Positions 34,795-45,903 of a stretch of DNA of 64,000 nucleotides are shown here, in pieces; the first letter of the stretch is position 1, and every line of letters starts with the position of its first letter. The notes below the pieces were generated by a model. That model had not been told where the DNA came from. It did no database searches and worked only from the letters and a program-made list of their open reading frames with translations. A program made the position numbers and the translations under genes. The stretch is taken from NCBI GenBank assembly GCA_010093685.1, contig MU006244.1, forward strand, positions 186,001 to 250,000, given 5' to 3'. This DNA is from Ophiobolus disseminans. Taxonomy: Eukaryota; Ascomycota; Dothideomycetes; Pleosporales; Phaeosphaeriaceae.

Positions 34795-35703
34795 TTAGTC
34801 GGACTCAATCTCGAACTCCATCGACTCGCCGCCTCTCCAGAAAGGCAACTCATCTAATGTGAAGGCATCGTCGCTAGGAATAGACGGCGGGCCTCGAGTG
34901 TGCTGCACTCTCCCTTCGATCGGCTCGTCCACCTCCAAGATGTTGTTGGTGTTGGCGTAGCCTGGGTCCTGAAAGATAAGAGACCCTCTTCTGTCGCAAG
35001 GCCCGCGCACACGGCGGCGCAGGCGGCGGGCTTTGGGGTTGACGTCGTCTAGTGGGTCGTTGTCAGAGTAGCTGCTGTCACCCTCGACACTTTTGCTGTG
35101 GCTTCGCTTGAAGACACCCGCGCTCCACCGCTTTTTCTTTTGTCGGTATCTGCGCTCCTGTTCCTCTTCATCCGAAGATTCTTGCTCAAGCTGTAATTTC
35201 TTCAGTCGCGCTGACACTTCGTTATCTCCCACCCTCGACACACTCCTGTCACTCTTTGCATCCTCGTAATGATCCGGCTGCACGACCTCTATGTCACAAT
35301 CATAGCCTGGGTCGCTGTCCAACTCCTCGAGTATAAAGTAGGCCCTCTCTGCGCGTCGCATGGGTCTTACTTCCTCTTCTCCGCTTTCGTCGTCAGATTC
35401 CTCCTCGTCTTCCGATTGTTGAGGCGTTGTTGCGTAGGTCGGCCGGCCGGATATGCTGGACGGTCGTGAAGAGAAGTTGAGCGACTGCGGTCGAGTGAAC
35501 TTGAACTGCGGACCTTGCCCAATCGGTTCAATAAAGAGTGGTGGCGTCTGGGCCAAGTGCGACATGCCCATGCGCTTAGACATTGGAGAGGTGTGTCTGG
35601 TCTGGGGCGCGGAACGGATGTGAGAGCGAGCGCCGGGTGTCATTGGCGGCGAATTTGGATGGCGGTTGAGGAAGGCGGCGGGTGGCAGATCGTGTGTCGC
35701 CAT
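34795..35703 (-). CDS. Unknown acidic disordered protein
   Basis: Single exon, 302 aa. Family not recognised. The N-terminal ~90 residues are Pro/Ser/Arg-rich. Residues ~95-112 are almost all Glu, Asp and Ser, with a second acidic patch (ESSDEEEQERR) near 175. A basic segment with KARRLRRRVRGPCDRRGS may be a nuclear signal. The C-terminal ~60 residues (GSLIFQDPGYANTNNILEVDE ... TLDELPFWRGG) look ordered and may be the conserved part. The high Ser/Asp/Glu content suggests a phosphoprotein. Coding is supported by one long frame with a strong codon pattern, not by a domain. Confidence 0.6.
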   Translation of the reverse strand: MATHDLPPAAFLNRHPNSPPMTPGARSHIRSAPQTRHTSPMSKRMGMSHLAQTPPLFIEPIGQGPQFKFTRPQSLNFSSRPSSISGRPTYATTPQQSEDEEESDDESGEEEVRPMRRAERAYFILEELDSDPGYDCDIEVVQPDHYEDAKSDRSVSRVGDNEVSARLKKLQLEQESSDEEEQERRYRQKKKRWSAGVFKRSHSKSVEGDSSYSDNDPLDDVNPKARRLRRRVRGPCDRRGSLIFQDPGYANTNNILEVDEPIEGRVQHTRGPPSIPSDDAFTLDELPFWRGGESMEFEIESD

Positions 35704-36890
35704 GGCGTTGTGATTGCGACGTTATTCACGCGCCGAGATGGTTGCGTCAGGCTGGCTCGTGGGCCAATTGCGCGAGCGTACGTGTGGATGGGCCGTTGGA
35801 ACAGAAATGTTGCTGATTTCACGGACGCAAAGTCCGTCGGACGTGCCTATTCTTTGAAGTGCGGAAGAGAGGTTTCGTCGACTGTATCATTATGAAGTGG
35901 TGGTAGATTGCTTGACTGGGATAACTGAGCGGCGAGCGCAGGTGGAGGTGGAGAGTTTTACAAGACAGACCCTGCAACGCCTTGGCTTATCGTGCAGGTA
36001 GATTTGGGAGGGGACAGGCAGCAATGCAGAGGGATATGGCTCGCAGGATAGAAAGCCACGGAAGTGCAGGTCAGTTCGGAAGCAGTGCGTATGTGGTGGT
36101 CGAATTGGGATGTGGGCGAAGGAGCAAAGTATTGGAGTAGGCGAACCTGAGGTGGTCACGATTCCTGACTCCCAGGATTTGTGCGGGCTGTCGCCAATTA
36201 ATCTCGTGCGTTTCAGCAATGCGTTGGCCGGCCGCGCTGCGGGTCAATATGCAGCTGTACTTTTCCTTCATGGCTCCGCCGCTGGCCACGATATGTGGTC
36301 GCGGTCTATTAGTCGCAACACGGACTTGGACAGTGACAGCCTACATTGGGCTGAGCACAGAGCCAATGAGGGGAGCATCCAAAATTGCGATGCAGAGGGC
36401 GGGTAGGGGGATGGTAGGGTCGCGTTGGCACTACGATGGACAACACATTGGTGAACGCCGCTCTGCGGGGCATCGGTGCATGACACCAGACCGGGGGCAT
36501 CCTCGCACACCCAGCTGAGGCAAATTTGTTGCGGCCTCGGAGGTGAGGCTCTGCTGGTCATGACGGCGTTTTGGTTAGGAGTTTTCAATTTAGAGACATG
36601 GTGCCTCAGGCAGAGTTACAGTGGGGATGAAGTGATGTTCGGGGTCTGGTCACGTGATTAGTGGGGAGCTTGTCTAGCGCCAAGCAGGGCGCGCGGAAGC
36701 CGAGTTGATCCATGCCGCTGCGTGTTCACACCGAACTTCTGGCCAGAGCAGCTCGCGCAGCACCCAAGTAATAGCCAACACCGTGTTTCTTTCTTGTCCA
36801 TTATACCCCGTCCGAATCTGGGGCTGTTCTCTACCGCATTGAGGCTGCTCAAGTCGCAAGAGAAGCTGCGGCTTCGCTCCCAATTCCGCC
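35704..36890. other. Divergent intergenic region
   Basis: 1187 bp between the starts of the acidic protein gene and the alpha-COP gene. Short ORFs on both strands have no similarity I recognise. No RNA gene or repeat seen. Confidence 0.45.
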
Positions 36891-39800
36891 ATGTCGTCCA
36901 CTCCCTCCATGTTGACCAAGGTAGGGACTTGCCGTAGATGCGCCGTCACGACATGCTAACAGCGCACAGTTCGAGTCCAAGTCCTCGCGCGCCAAGGGCA
37001 TTGCCTTCCACCCCAAACGGTATCTTCATCGTCTCTCGATGTCTTGCTCCCCCGCTGACCGCCCCTAGACCATGGATCCTTGTCTCGCTACACTCCTCCA
37101 CGATACAACTATGGGACTACCGCATGGGAACTCTTATAGACCGCTTCGAAGAGCACGACGGGCCGGTCCGCGGCATTGACTTCCACAAGACGCAGCCACT
37201 GTGAGCAAGAGCACATTCCAGGGAGCTGAGGCTTGGAATACATACTGAGACTACAATAGATTCGTTTCCGGCGGCGATGACTACAAGATCAAAGTCTGGT
37301 CATATCAGACACGGCGATGCTTGTTTACCCTAAACGGCCATCTCGATTACGTCCGCACCGTCTTCTTCCACCACGAGCTGCCGTGGATCGTGAGTAGCTC
37401 TGACGACCAGACCATCCGTATCTGGAACTGGCAAAATCGAACCTTGATTTGCACGATGACGGGCCACAACCACTACACCATGTGCGCACAATTTCACCCT
37501 AAGGTACTAAAACCCTGGTACAATTTGCTTATGTCTCACTTATATGAGATGCTACTTTAGTAGCATTTTATAGAGATTTAAGCAAGTACTTCCCCTCTTT
37601 ATTAACTTTGCTAACGTTTCTTAGTATGTATATCCTTTATCAGCTCTTTAGCTAAGTACCTGCCTATTCTAAGATTACACACTAACTTTGTACCCGCCTT
37701 AAAGAGAAGATCTCATTGTGTCAGCGTCGCTCGACCAGTCCGTTCGCGTTTGGGACGTGTCCGGATTACGCAAGAAGCATAGTTCTCCGCAATCCATGTC
37801 CTTTGAAGACCAACTTGCGCGGTCGAACCAGAACCAAGCAGACATGTTTGGCAATACGGATGCTGTAGTCAAATTTGTCCTCGAGGGACACGACAGGGGT
37901 GTTAACTGGGTCGCATTTCACCCTACACTGCCTTTGATTGTCTCCGCTGGCGACGATCGTCTTGTGAAATTGTGGAGGATGTCTGAGACAAAGGCGTGGG
38001 AGGTCGATACCTGCCGAGGACATTTCCAGAATGCATCAGCGTGTCTGTTCCGTGAGTTTTAAGAGTTATCTTACACCTGACAACAATCACGCTAATGCAT
38101 GCATATGGCAGACCCACACCAGGATCTGATATTATCCGTCGGTGAGGACAAGACAATACGGTAAGTGCAAGCTCTTTAGTATCTGCGTTTAGATTACTCT
38201 TCTCTGACGTACCTATTTAACTAATTTAAAAAATTGCAGGGTTTGGGATCTTAATCGTCGGACCTCAGTTCAGTCCTTCAAAAGGGAGAGCGATCGTATG
38301 TGGACTATCAGTGCGCATCCGGAGATCAACCTGTTCGCTGCTGGCCATGACAACGGTGTCATGGTCTTCAAGTTGGAGCGCGAGCGTCCAGCGTCGTCCG
38401 TCTACCAGAACAATCTTTTTTTTATCGCAAAGGATAAGGCGGTACGCTCTTATGACTTCCAAAAGAACGTTGAGTCGCCATCGATGCTTTCTTTGAAGAA
38501 GCTAGGCAGCGCTTGGGTGCCTCCCCGAACTTTGTCCTACAACCCGGCCGAGCGGTCCATCCTCGTCACATCGCCAGCAGACAACGGTACCTACGAATTG
38601 ATTAGCTTACCCCGCGACGCTTCGGGGGCTGTAGAGCCAACAGACACAAAGCGTGGTTCGGGGAACAGTGCTGTTTTCGTGGCCAGGAACCGCTTCGCTG
38701 TCTTCAACCTGGCTGGCCAACAGATTGACATCAAAGACCTAAGCAATTGTAAGTCTGACTTTCTTTTCTTTCAAGAATTCTTACTAACATCATGACAGCG
38801 ACGACCAAGACTATCAAGCCTCCTTCAGGCACAACCGACATCTACTTCGGTGGTACTGGTAACCTCCTACTGATCACGCCGACTAATGTTGTCTTGTACG
38901 ACATCCAGGCCAAGAAGAACCTTGCGGAGTTGGCGGTCAACGGTGTGAAGTACGTTGTCTGGTCTTCAGACGGACTACATGTCGCGCTTTTGAGTAAACA
39001 CAACGTAACCATTGCTACCAAGAATCTCGAGCAAGTGAGTACCCTGCACGAGACTATTCGGATCAAGAGTGCGACCTGGGATGACACTGGTGTCCTCCTC
39101 TACTCCACTCTCAACCATATCAAGTACAGTCTGATGAACGGCGACAACGGTATTGTTCGCACCTTGGAGCACACCGTTTACCTTGTGCGAGTTAAGGGCC
39201 GCAATTTATACTGTCTAGACCGAGCCGCGAAGCCCAAGATTCTCCAGATTGATCCTACTGAGTACCGCTTCAAGCTCGCTCTCGTCAAGCGCAACTACGA
39301 TGAGATGCTCAACATCATCAAGACGTCGAGCTTGGTTGGTCAGAGCATCATCTCCTACCTACAGAAGAAAGGTTACCCGGAGATCGCCCTTCAGTTCGTC
39401 CAAGATCCTCAAACTCGTTTCGAGTTGGCCATTGAGTGTGGAAATCTGGAAGTAGCCGTGGAGATGGCCAAGCAATTGGATCGTCCGAAGCTCTGGCAGA
39501 GACTTAGCACCGAGGCTCTCGCCCATGGAAACCACCAGATTGTCGAGATGACGTACCAAAAGCTACGCAACTTCGACAAGCTTTCCTTCTTGTACCTTGC
39601 AACTGGCGACCAAGACAAACTGAAGCGCATGGCTAAGATCGCAGAACACCGTGGAGACATGACTGCACGATTCCAAAACGCGCTATACCTCGGCGACGTA
39701 CAAAATCGGATAGAGATGTTCCAGGAGATTGATCTATACCCACTGGCCTACGCCACAGCCAAAGCAAACGGTCTATATGAGCAAGCACAATCGATACTTG

Positions 39801-41155
39801 AGGCTTCTGGCGTCACAGAAGATCAGATCAAGCTGCCATCAATAGGCGGTGCTCTCGCACCAGCTAAGCCCATCGTACCAACCCACAAAGCAAACTGGCC
39901 AACACGCGCAGCATCGTCCACAGTTTTTGAAAAGGCTCTGATGGGTGAGGTTGAGGGTGTTGGTTCGGAGGAGCCAGCGGCCAACGGCTTTGGTGACGAC
40001 GACCTTCTGGGCGATGCAGAAACCCCAAGTGCAGCCGCTGAGCTTGGTGGCGGTGACGAAGAGGACGATGTCGGCGGCTGGGATATGGGCGATGATGGCG
40101 ACGTCGAGGCTGAGGACGACTTTGTTGAGGTTGAAGGTGCTGAGGCAGGCGCTGGCAGCAGCGAGGCTGACCTGTGGGCGCGCAACTCACCCTTGGCAGC
40201 TGACCATGTTGCGGCAGGGTCATTCGAAACAGCCATGCAGCTCCTCAACCGACAAATAGGTGCTGTCAATTTCGCTCCTCTTGAGGAGCGCTTCCAGGAG
40301 ATCTACCAGGCCACCCGGACTTTCCTACCTGCCACACCAAACATGCCATCGTTAGTCAACTACGTACGGAGAACTATCGATGAGACAGATTCACGCAAAA
40401 TTCTGCCAATCATCCCACGGGAACTGGAGTCAATTCTCTCCGCTGACCTCAATGCTGGCAAGCAAGCACTGCTCAGGAACAAGCTAGAAGATGGCGTCGC
40501 CGCATTCAAGAAACTGCTACATCTTTTGATCGTCAACGTCGTTGCTTCGCAGGCTGAGCTATCAGAGGTATGTCACATTATGTCCTTACAGAAGGCGTCT
40601 CACTAACACGATGCACAGGCGAAGAAAGCGATCCACACCGCAGCACAGTACACGATTGCCATGTCCATCGAGCTCGAGCGCCGTGCATTGTTACAGGGCG
40701 CCACCGACGTATCAGCTTTGTCCGATGACAACAAGAAGCGCGCTCTCGAGCTCTCCGCTTATTTCACCATCCCCGAGCTCGAGGGCCCACACAAGTCCAT
40801 TCCCCTTTCCGCCGCCGCGAACTTCGCCCATAAGAACAAGCAGCTCAACACCGCTCTCAACTTTGCCAACGCCCTACTCGACCGCACCGGCAACGCTAAG
40901 ATGAAGGAGACCGCCAAGCGGATCAAGACAGTCGCTGAGCGCAACCCTTCCGATGTCATTGAGATTGACTTCGATCAATTTGCAGACTTTGTGATCTGCG
41001 CTGCGAGTCACACTCCCATCTACGGCGGTAACCCGTCAGCCGCCTGCCCGTACGACGGCGCCAAGTACCACGCCAAGTACAAGGGCACAGTCTGCAAAGT
41101 CTGTGAGGTCTGCCAGGTTGGCGCACCCGCGAGTGGATTGAGACTCGTAGGTTGA
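36891..41155 (+). CDS. COP1: Coatomer subunit alpha (alpha-COP)
   Basis: Nine exons (36891-36920, 36970-37019, 37069-37200, 37260-37502, 37705-38051, 38112-38160, 38240-38748, 38799-40567, 40619-41155) give 1221 aa, close to the human protein. It is the COPI coat subunit for Golgi-to-ER transport. The N terminus is a WD40 propeller (residues ~7-320: GIAFHPKR, FVSGGDDYKIKVW, IVSSSDDQTIRIW, LIVSASLDQSVRVWDV, IVSAGDDRLVKLW, SVGEDKTIRVWDL) that reads KKxx retrieval signals. A second propeller region and alpha-solenoid follow, with an acidic linker at ~800-850 (GGDEEDDVGGWDMGDDGD). The C-terminal domain binds epsilon-COP and ends CKVCEVCQVGAPASGLRLVG. Exons 4 and 5 meet in codon phase 2 only if the 202-nt intron is a twin intron (separate entry). 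Confidence 0.93.
37503..37704 (+). other. Probable spliceosomal twin intron (stwintron) in alpha-COP
   Basis: The plain GT at 37504 ends exon 4 in phase 0, but the three AGs before the conserved EDLIVSASLD segment (37704, 37706, 37709) fit only phases 2, 1 and 1. Removing an internal intron 37504-37624 (GCTAAC branch, CTTAG acceptor) joins G37503 to TATGT at 37625, creating a perfect GTATGT donor for an external intron. That intron ends at 37704 with a CACTAAC branch 18 nt upstream. The result is ...CCT AA|A GAA GAT..., coding HPKEDLIVSASLD as expected for alpha-COP (human HPTEDL). This matches the [D1,2] class of stwintron described in fungi. The tract is AT-rich. The internal donor (GTACTA) is weak and the final acceptor AAAG is unusual. 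Confidence 0.7.
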
Positions 41156-42208
41156 GGGATGAATTCGACGGTTGGACGTAATACTTTATGACTTAGCGTA
41201 GCATGCGGCGAACCTAGATGGGAGAGGGTGGGCAAAAGGGTATTGGAGTATGAATTAAGCAAATAAAAAATACAAAACGAGTATTATGTTCCTTTGGTCT
41301 TCCAGCTGTGCCGGTATCCAGCACCGTGTGAAGCAAAGCGTACTACTTTATGTGACAGCTCTGCTTGAAATGACGGTACCCCCGGGGTCACAGTACCACC
41401 AGGGTTAACACGAGCCCACGGTTCTGCGTACAGGCTCATTGAGCCTCCAAAGCTGGTGGTAACCCCTGACCGGTTTTTTTGTCAACACCACCAATGCCTC
41501 ATTTGATATTGGGGGCGATTTTCCTTTCACGGCGATTGTTGGTTTGCGAAAGCATGTTCCCAGCCTTTTGCTATGTGCGGTCTCTGGCGCCTGGAATAAC
41601 CGAACATCGAACATCGCTGGCAGCGTCTGTGGTAATAAATATGCTAAGGAGGCTTGGTGGTTGGAAGTCATCTCGAAACGGTGAAAGCAGAGTTTGATCC
41701 AGTGTAGCGGATTATTGATCACGATGGAAATGAGCGGTGTTGACTAAGTACGGTAGCACCATGACAATCATGGTCAGATGGTGATCAGGCGAGGTGAATC
41801 TGGGTTGCACACCAACAAAGAACCAAACTAGTAATCTGGGACCGAACCAAGATGCCACATGTTAGCGACGAGATAGCAAGAAATACCGAAATGAGGTACA
41901 CCAAATCGTGTAACATTAGGTAGTGTCGCATTGTATGTACCGACGTAAAGCGAGACCAGAGGTAACGTCACTTACGAACATGAGTTAGGACAAGCATCAA
42001 AACAGGATGTACCACAGTAGGAAGGCGTATCTATCTAGGTAGGTAAAGTACCAAGGCGAAGCGTAGCGCATGATACAACCTACGCCAGTTTTCGGAATCA
42101 GCAATGCATTCTGCCTGCGTATAATAAGTAGATACAGAGGTGCTTCGAAAACTCATCCATCATCTGTTTCATATACCGTCCTTCGCCACATATCCAACAC
42201 AAGTCACC
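41156..42208. other. Intergenic, nothing recognised until the promoter at 42111
   Basis: 1053 bp after the alpha-COP gene. Only short unconserved ORFs. It ends with the promoter of the first small secreted protein gene. Confidence 0.45.
42111..42131 (+). promoter_or_regulatory. Core promoter block of secreted protein A
   Basis: CTGCCTGCGTATAATAAG carries a TATA-like box about 89 bp before ATG 42209. A near-identical block lies at the same distance before secreted protein B (45426-45449), so the promoters are homologous. Confidence 0.6.
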
Positions 42209-42607
42209 ATGCGCGTCACTTCAATTATTATCCCTCTCTCCCTGGCGGCTTATTGTTCCGCCTGGGCTCAAGCAAAAGACGGCACCTGGGTCGCCAACGA
42301 CGTAGCACATATTATCCGTGGAGGCAAGTGCTCTCGTTCTCGTTGTGACGAAACTAAGTAATTAATATGTTATGTCTTGCAAAGCCTTTGTGCACGAAGC
42401 GTGTACGAGGATGAACACGAATGATTACTGGAAATCAGGTCCCTGTGCTTATTGGGCTGATAACAGTAACAACAACATTTTTCATGGATGTACGTATCCT
42501 TCTCTATAGGGCATGCGCTGAACTTCAGTGTGCTGATACGTTTTTTAGCGTGTGTTGATTGGCGTTTTGAGGGAAGGACTATTAGTTGCAGCCCATCTAA
42601 GCCATAG
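42209..42607 (+). CDS. Small secreted four-cysteine protein A
   Basis: Exons 42209-42323, 42385-42489 and 42549-42607 give 92 aa. A signal peptide (MRVTSIIIPLSLAAYCSAWA) precedes a mature chain of about 72 residues with four cysteines (positions 45, 59, 75, 87). Family motifs shared with genes B and C are W-V/I-A-N near residue 27, VHEACT at 41-46, SGPCAYWAD at 57-64 and a C-terminal cysteine. Intron 1 uses a GC donor (G|GCAAGT); both introns are phase 1 at the same places as in B and C. No known family recognised. Size, signal peptide and even cysteine number fit a secreted effector or defence-type peptide, which is inference. Confidence 0.75.
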
Positions 42608-45521
42608 GGGGACTTTGGCCTTAGATAGCTATGCTAGAAGGATGTTGAGAGCTGGTGGGATTCAGCAGTGTAATGGGCTTTAAACTCTCCTTCAGATGCT
42701 TGTTCGCGTGTATTGAAGAGGTAGGCTAAGGTTGGGAGAACTCAAATGACATCTTCCATCCGTTCAAAGCAATACGCGATGTACGCGAACTGTCTGTCTG
42801 AATATTACATGTTAATCTTATTATAAATTCGAAATGGGTATTATGTTTGAGTTGTGTGTATATTCTTAATTGAAGCCCGCAATTATCTGTCAACTTGAGC
42901 GAGATATAATAGTTCATTTTCATCATACAGAGTAACGTTCATGTGCTGCAGCTTGAAAGATCTGACAAGCTCACCATATCTGACAGACTGCACTCAAATA
43001 TTACTACTTGCATTGAAAAGAAAGACTCCTTCACAAACGACAGAGCACTTCCACCAGCAGTTCCAGGGTGAATCGTGATTGTCCGATCGTTGATACATCA
43101 TCGCAACGTCCCAAACGCCTTCTAGGTTATCATGAAGCACACTATATCTCCATTCTATCTACCAAGAAAGGGTGTTCATGTGCTTATTAATCTTTGCAGA
43201 AGCCGTGCATCTCTCACTGCTACGAAGCAGAGATTTGCGCTCATGAGTATATCTTGGAATATTTTGTACTCCAGTCCGGCTCAACGTCACGCTCAGCGTC
43301 AATCTCGAGTTCTAAACTTGCACAGGCGCTCAAGGAGTTGAGGACTTCAACTTTCGCAGTGTTGCTGCACATTCCGGACTGACGGCGTTAAGGTAGGCGA
43401 AGGCATTGGTAAGACAACACTCCGCAAGATGACAGGACTACTTGGGACGATAGCATTACTCGGGGTAATAGCAATGAACGGGATGACACGAGAAACAGCT
43501 CTGTCATCACCCTGGCTACATGCTCATTGAGCAGAGTGGTACGCCTTGAATCGGTCGTTCCGTTCATAGCACATTGTTTCTTATCTCGTTATCGCGCGTA
43601 GGGATTTTTTTGTACAATTCAAGGTCGATCGATGTAGGTACATTCTTGGGCATTTTGTTTTGCACGCGTGGTTCTCTCTTAGAAGCTGCTCTAGATTCGT
43701 AGAATTTGCAAGTAGCAACTTCGGTGTTAGAGCCAATACATCATCCACTTGCCGTCTTGCAATATCTTTTCTTTCCTGGAGATGAGGGCAGAAAGAAAGC
43801 AATACGCTAGGGTCTTAATAAGACTTCATGTCCAGATGAGCTTCTCGGGGGGTCTGGATGCATCTGTGGATGCGATCGGAGTCGTCTCAAAGCGGAGGGA
43901 AAAGGGCGCGGTGGAAAAAGGGCTGCATGAACCCAGGCTCTCGGTACACTAAATAGTCGGGAATACTGTGCATAAATGCTTTCTGTTTATTTCCGACCAT
44001 TTCGACTGACGGTGTAGCTGACTGACCGCTTGAAGATGTAGCCGCCGGTGCAGGGGCAGTGTAGACTAGGACGTGGCAACGATAGTGCTAAGCAATAGAG
44101 GATTTGTAGAGGGGGTGAGTGCCATGATGTCGAGATGTCTGTCGTCGCTCTTGTTGTCGTCCGCGGCGAATTACAAACTCAGTTTTCACTCGGCCTTTCA
44201 GTTTGATACATGGCCAAGTTACCGTAGCGAATTCCAAGGTAAAGATCCACTCCCGGTACCTACCAGTAATGATCACTGAAGCTGTGGTACCCAAACCTGG
44301 TGCGCTAGTCCGCGGTGGAGCCACTACATGGAAAAGAAAACTCGGAGACTTCCAAGGTTTGTTGCATAGCCCACCTAAGCCTGTAAAGTATCCGAGTTTT
44401 TTCATCCGTGGTTTTGTCTTCGAGGTAGCGGAACAACCGACGTTGTCAGCACCGGGAAGTTGCTCCGGAGTCACCAAGTGCTCCACAGTCAGCTTGTACG
44501 AGGGCGTGCTCTTAATTGGTTGAAAAGACGGAAATACATGGGCGGCTGCACCCGCGCTGTATTCCCGGCCTTGGCGGTTTACTAAGAGCTCGTATTTGGC
44601 TGCTGCGATCAGCCTCGGTGATCGGTGCGTCAACATCACTTCATTGCCAAATATGGGCTTCTTGTTAGAGCACATGCTAGGGCTACGTTCTATGCTCCAA
44701 TTCGCAAGACACCATGTTATGTGGCTTTTCGACATCGGGATGCTCTTTCCCGTGTGTACAAAGGCCACACTCAAACACTAAACACTCCTCTGATTGGGCT
44801 CACTGACTAGTTGTACGGGGAGAGGTTGAGTATTTGCTGCCTCTGTACCTTGTAATAGGATGCGGAAAGATGACTATAGCCCCAGGTAGCGCATACACAA
44901 TCTTAGTTGACACGACCCGTGGACACCTCGCATCGGTCCATCACGGGCTCCGCCTGTTCTACAGACATGTGTCTAGCGTGTTATATGCAGCAATCATGCA
45001 GGTACATTTACTTCTCTTTCAACATCCTTGCTTTTTTCAGCCGTGTGCTTTCTCGCGTCTTGTTTGCAGAAGTAGCGAAGCAAGACACTCCCAGAAATCT
45101 AAGGTTGGGACAAACAGTATCGAAACAGCTGCAACTCATGCCGGGTCGCAAATTTTGGCTTCTGTTCTCCTGATACATACAACGTTCTCTCTGTCGTAGA
45201 CACGAAATTGTAATACAACCCATGCGTAGTGCTTATCAGGCCGGCAGTCATTCTGTTGCTCCATCAATCATACAAACACCCACGATTCACCGCTTGGACT
45301 ACTCACACTCGTGTCACTCAGCCTCTCGTACCTTCGTATATTAACGCCCCGCCTTAGTGCCTTACGCCCTGATGCTTTGGTACCTTACGCCGAGATGCCT
45401 GTCCTAAAGACATCCACAATGCCTCCTGCCTACGTATAAGAAGCTGTAGTACTGCCACGAAGAAGCAGACATCTCTCACTCTCACATCCTTCAATACACC
45501 CACATCACGTCAGCTATCATC
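42608..45521. other. 2.9-kb gap between secreted protein genes
   Basis: AT-rich sequence with mostly short ORFs. A minus-strand frame from ATG 44735 to 44088 (215 aa) is the longest, with a basic translation and no recognised motif; a plus-strand frame overlaps it at 44203-44523, so neither is secure. I found no transposon ends or RNA genes. The promoter block of gene B is at 45426-45449. Confidence 0.4.
45426..45449 (+). promoter_or_regulatory. Core promoter block of secreted protein B
   Basis: CTGCCTACGTATAAGAAG matches the block before gene A and sits about 87 bp before ATG 45522. Confidence 0.6.
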
Positions 45522-45903
45522 ATGCGTTTCGCAGCAATCCTCGCTCCTCTCTCCCTCGCAGGCTATTGTTCCGCCTGGGCCCAACAAGGAGGCACCGGCA
45601 TATGGGTTGCAAACAACGTCTGGCACCGCATTGGCGAGAGTGAGTTGTCTTGTTCTAGTCAATAGCAACAGAGGGTAGCTGATCCATCAATAGTTTATGT
45701 GCACGAAGCATGTACCAAGATGGGCACGCAAGAATTCTGGAGATCGGGTCACTGCGCCTACTGGGCTGATGGAGATGGCCATATCACTCAAGGAAGTAAG
45801 TATCCTCCTACAAGGTATATTTTGAATGGCATGTATTAACAAATTTCAAGCCTGCCGTCGTTGGGGCTCCGCTGGCGTAGATATCATCTGCTATCCCCCC
45901 TAA
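45522..45903 (+). CDS. Small secreted four-cysteine protein B
   Basis: Exons 45522-45639, 45694-45795 and 45851-45903 give 90 aa. The signal peptide (MRFAAILAPLSLAGYCSAWA) is close to that of gene A. Mature cysteines are at 46, 60, 75 and 87 (spacing x13, x14, x11). Shared motifs are WVANNVWHRIGE, YVHEACTKMG, SGHCAYWADG and ICYPP. Both introns are phase 1, have GT-AG ends and fall at the same codons as in A and C. A is its nearest paralog by exon 2 sequence (VHEACT, CAYWAD) and by promoter. Function unknown; a secreted effector-like peptide is a reasonable guess. Confidence 0.77.

Noticed and set aside
37504..37709. Simple single intron in alpha-COP
   Set aside because: All three acceptors before the conserved EDLIVS segment are out of phase with donor 37504; the twin-intron model resolves it without losing residues.
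43134..43390. Possible fourth copy of the secreted protein family
   Set aside because: A Cys-containing frame is present, but no signal peptide, VHEAC motif or matching intron could be found.
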